From: Methanothermococcus okinawensis
GTDB taxonomy: Archaea > AGJL01 > Methanococci > Methanococcales > Methanococcaceae
Reading direction: 5' to 3'
DNA: 6,564 bases
Assembly: GCA_015661585.1 (NCBI GenBank)
Contig: DQVU01000076.1
Location: 1 to 6,564, forward strand
Shown: positions 5,199-6,564 of the stretch, one piece after another
How the letters are laid out: every line of letters starts with the position of its first letter
Numbering within the stretch: the first letter of the stretch is position 1
The notes under the pieces: generated by a model
What the model was told of the DNA's origin: nothing
What the model saw: the letters and a program-made list of their open reading frames with translations, nothing else
Databases searched by the model: none
Program-made: the position numbers and the translations under genes

Positions 5199-6014
5199 AT
5201 GCATAGGAGAACAGATACCATAATAAAGAAAATATCTTCAACTTCCAGAAATCTCTTTAAAAGTTTTCTAAGGATGAATTTTACAAAAAAATTTTTTATA
5301 ACCTACTTTGGGTGTTGGATCAGTTTTTTATCTGTAATTGTGCTCTCGAAGGTGGTAGTATTTCTCTCCTCTTTATTAATACCATCCCACTCAGAAAGTG
5401 TGGTAAAAACTGTAGAATACATTGCAACTAAGAAATTTGAGGTGGTGTCCTCTTCAGTTACAACCCATGTAGATCACGGTTATCTATCTTTTGTACTCCC
5501 CTACTTTATAAATAACTCTACATCTTGTATAGTTATCCTCTTGGCCTATATCCTTGTAGCGTATATTTACAGGAGAGAAGTTGAAAGGAATCCTGATGCC
5601 CTTGAAGATTATATAAATGCCCTTATATTATTTTACCTGATTACAGTTGTAAATCCTTTAACTGGCGTCTTGGGATACAGGATAAATATAGAACACCTCC
5701 CCGTTGTAGTACCCCATGGAATCTTTGAGTTTGCTGGTCTCGCTCTATCCATAGTGACAGGCCTTACTGTTGCAGAGAGAATATTACCTGTAGGATATCC
5801 TAAATCCTATAAAGAAGTAAAAGGTATCTTCAGTAGAGATATCATTTTAAAGATACTAACCACCCTAGCCTTTATTGGACTTGCAGCTTTCTTGGAACCT
5901 CTAGATTGGATAGTGTATCAATACTCTATACAATACAACTTAGACGTTGTAGAAGTACTTGTTAAAACTTATATCAATATATTAAAATTTCTTATATCCT
6001 TAATAAGACTTTAG
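5199..6014 (+). CDS. SpoIIM-like (DUF95) integral membrane protein
   Basis: A 271-residue membrane protein of the family named after stage II sporulation protein M, widespread in archaea that do not sporulate; its role there is unknown. The diagnostic piece is VVVPHGIFEFAGLALSIVTG (169-188), with the P-H-G-I-F-E motif at the start of a helix. Membrane helices are at about 32-62, 98-124, 138-160, 168-195 and 215-240. Two external or cytoplasmic loops are charged (125-137, RREVERNPDALED; 196-214). The ATG at 5199 is the only in-frame ATG before the first helix apart from residue 26 (5274), which starts just ahead of the helix and could be the true start; neither has a good ribosome binding site (GGG at 5191-5193 for the first). 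Residues 1-25 are basic. No neighbour explains its job. Confidence 0.8.
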   Translation: MHRRTDTIIKKISSTSRNLFKSFLRMNFTKKFFITYFGCWISFLSVIVLSKVVVFLSSLLIPSHSESVVKTVEYIATKKFEVVSSSVTTHVDHGYLSFVLPYFINNSTSCIVILLAYILVAYIYRREVERNPDALEDYINALILFYLITVVNPLTGVLGYRINIEHLPVVVPHGIFEFAGLALSIVTGLTVAERILPVGYPKSYKEVKGIFSRDIILKILTTLAFIGLAAFLEPLDWIVYQYSIQYNLDVVEVLVKTYINILKFLISLIRL

Positions 6015-6166
6015 TTTTTCAAAGTATTAAAAATAATAATACCATCCAGGAAGTTTTTCAAGGGTTACTTAAGATCAGAAAGAATATCTCATAAAAAACC
6101 ATTAAACATCTATGAAGTAGAATAACCCTTTACTTTTTTAACAGTTAGAGTGTAATAGGGATAACT
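6015..6166. other. Intergenic region before truD with an inverted repeat
   Basis: AAGGGTTA (6060-6067) and TAACCCTT (6123-6130) are perfect 8-nt inverted copies, with TCATA and TATGA as a smaller inverted pair inside the 55-nt spacer. This could be a weak stem or paired regulator site ahead of truD, but an 8-nt match in 150 nt has a fair probability by chance. No gene fits here. Confidence 0.25.
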
Positions 6167-6564
6167 ATGAAAAACTATCTGATAGGCTACAGGAGAAAGT
6201 TAGAATCCCTAAAAAATCTTGAAAATTACCGTAAGAGGATAGAGAAAGAATACAGGAAGAAGAAGATAAGAAAGTTGATAGAGGAAATGAGGATTAATTT
6301 AGACAAATACTTTATAAATTTAAAGATCGAGGGGGTTATCAAGAAGTATCCTGAAGACTTCATAGTTGAGGAGATCACCAGGGAAGGTATAATTTTGGAG
6401 TATGGGAAAGATCTTGGGATTTTTAAAGATGATCCAAACTGGAAAGGTGCCTTTATACACTTTACACTGGAGAAGGTAAAGTGGAGCACCTTAGATGCAA
6501 TAGGGGAGTTGGCTAGGAGGACAAATTCAAAGAGGAAGAACTTCGGTTTTGCAGGGACTAAGGA
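6167..6564 (+). CDS. truD: tRNA pseudouridine(13) synthase TruD, N-terminal part (runs off the right edge)
   Basis: Converts uridine to pseudouridine at position 13 of tRNAs. The visible 132 codons include the family's entry sequence, IEGVIKKYPEDFIVEEI (54-70), and end in KNFGFAGTK followed by the first two bases GA of the next codon, where TruD has its catalytic aspartate (GTKD). The window edge thus cuts the catalytic codon. Most TruD proteins begin close to the IKxxPEDFxVEE element; here about 53 residues precede it, highly basic and probably helical (residues 9-50, rich in Lys, Arg and Glu). The ATG at 6167 has only a weak GGGAT at 6158-6162. ATG at 6287 (residue 41), with GAGG just before it, is an alternative start that would shorten the extension. 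I keep the longer frame because it is open and codon use is similar throughout. Confidence 0.92.
   Translation, partial: MKNYLIGYRRKLESLKNLENYRKRIEKEYRKKKIRKLIEEMRINLDKYFINLKIEGVIKKYPEDFIVEEITREGIILEYGKDLGIFKDDPNWKGAFIHFTLEKVKWSTLDAIGELARRTNSKRKNFGFAGTK

Overview
The window looks like chromosomal DNA from a thermophilic methanogenic archaeon of the order Methanococcales (Methanocaldococcus or Methanotorris type). Four things point there: a very AT-rich sequence with AT-rich TATA-like promoters, archaeal GGTGA-type ribosome binding sites, frequent TTG starts, and a partial LeuB whose motifs closely match the Methanocaldococcus jannaschii enzyme as I remember it. No database search was possible, so the genus is an inference.

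Layout. On the minus strand, a small SAM-dependent methyltransferase gene (589-1293) is followed 11 nt later by leuB, whose end lies beyond the left edge; the pair looks like an operon. A gene-poor gap of about 480 nt follows. The cobalt transport genes cbiM, cbiN and cbiQ (1776-3638) run on the plus strand. cbiM and cbiN are coupled by a one-base stop/start overlap. cbiQ lies 73 nt further on, after a T-rich tract. No cbiO ATPase gene follows; instead there is a second gene-poor gap of about 506 nt. A minus-strand gene (4145-5080) then encodes a KH-domain protein with a degenerate PP-loop-like C-terminal part. Diverging from it is a SpoIIM-like (DUF95) membrane protein gene (5199-6014). At the right edge truD begins (tRNA pseudouridine-13 synthase) and is cut at its catalytic aspartate codon.

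The least expected signal is in the two gaps. Each contains a diverged copy of the same roughly 125-135 nt element in the same orientation, one on each side of cbiMNQ. Both copies start with an identical 24-nt block containing a TATA-box-like sequence. About 110-120 nt further on, both have a conserved 19-nt block that folds into a small hairpin with a CTGT(T/C) loop and runs into T-rich DNA. Between these blocks each copy can fold further, though differently. This is the organisation expected of two paralogous small RNA genes, or of a small dispersed repeat that carries its own promoter and terminator. I do not recognise it as a known RNA family.

How the genes work together: CbiM (metal-binding S-component), CbiN (auxiliary subunit) and CbiQ (T-component) form the membrane part of an ECF cobalt importer that supplies cobalamin-type cofactors needed for methanogenesis. 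The ATPase must come from elsewhere. The other genes are housekeeping or uncharacterised and show no clear link to cobalt.
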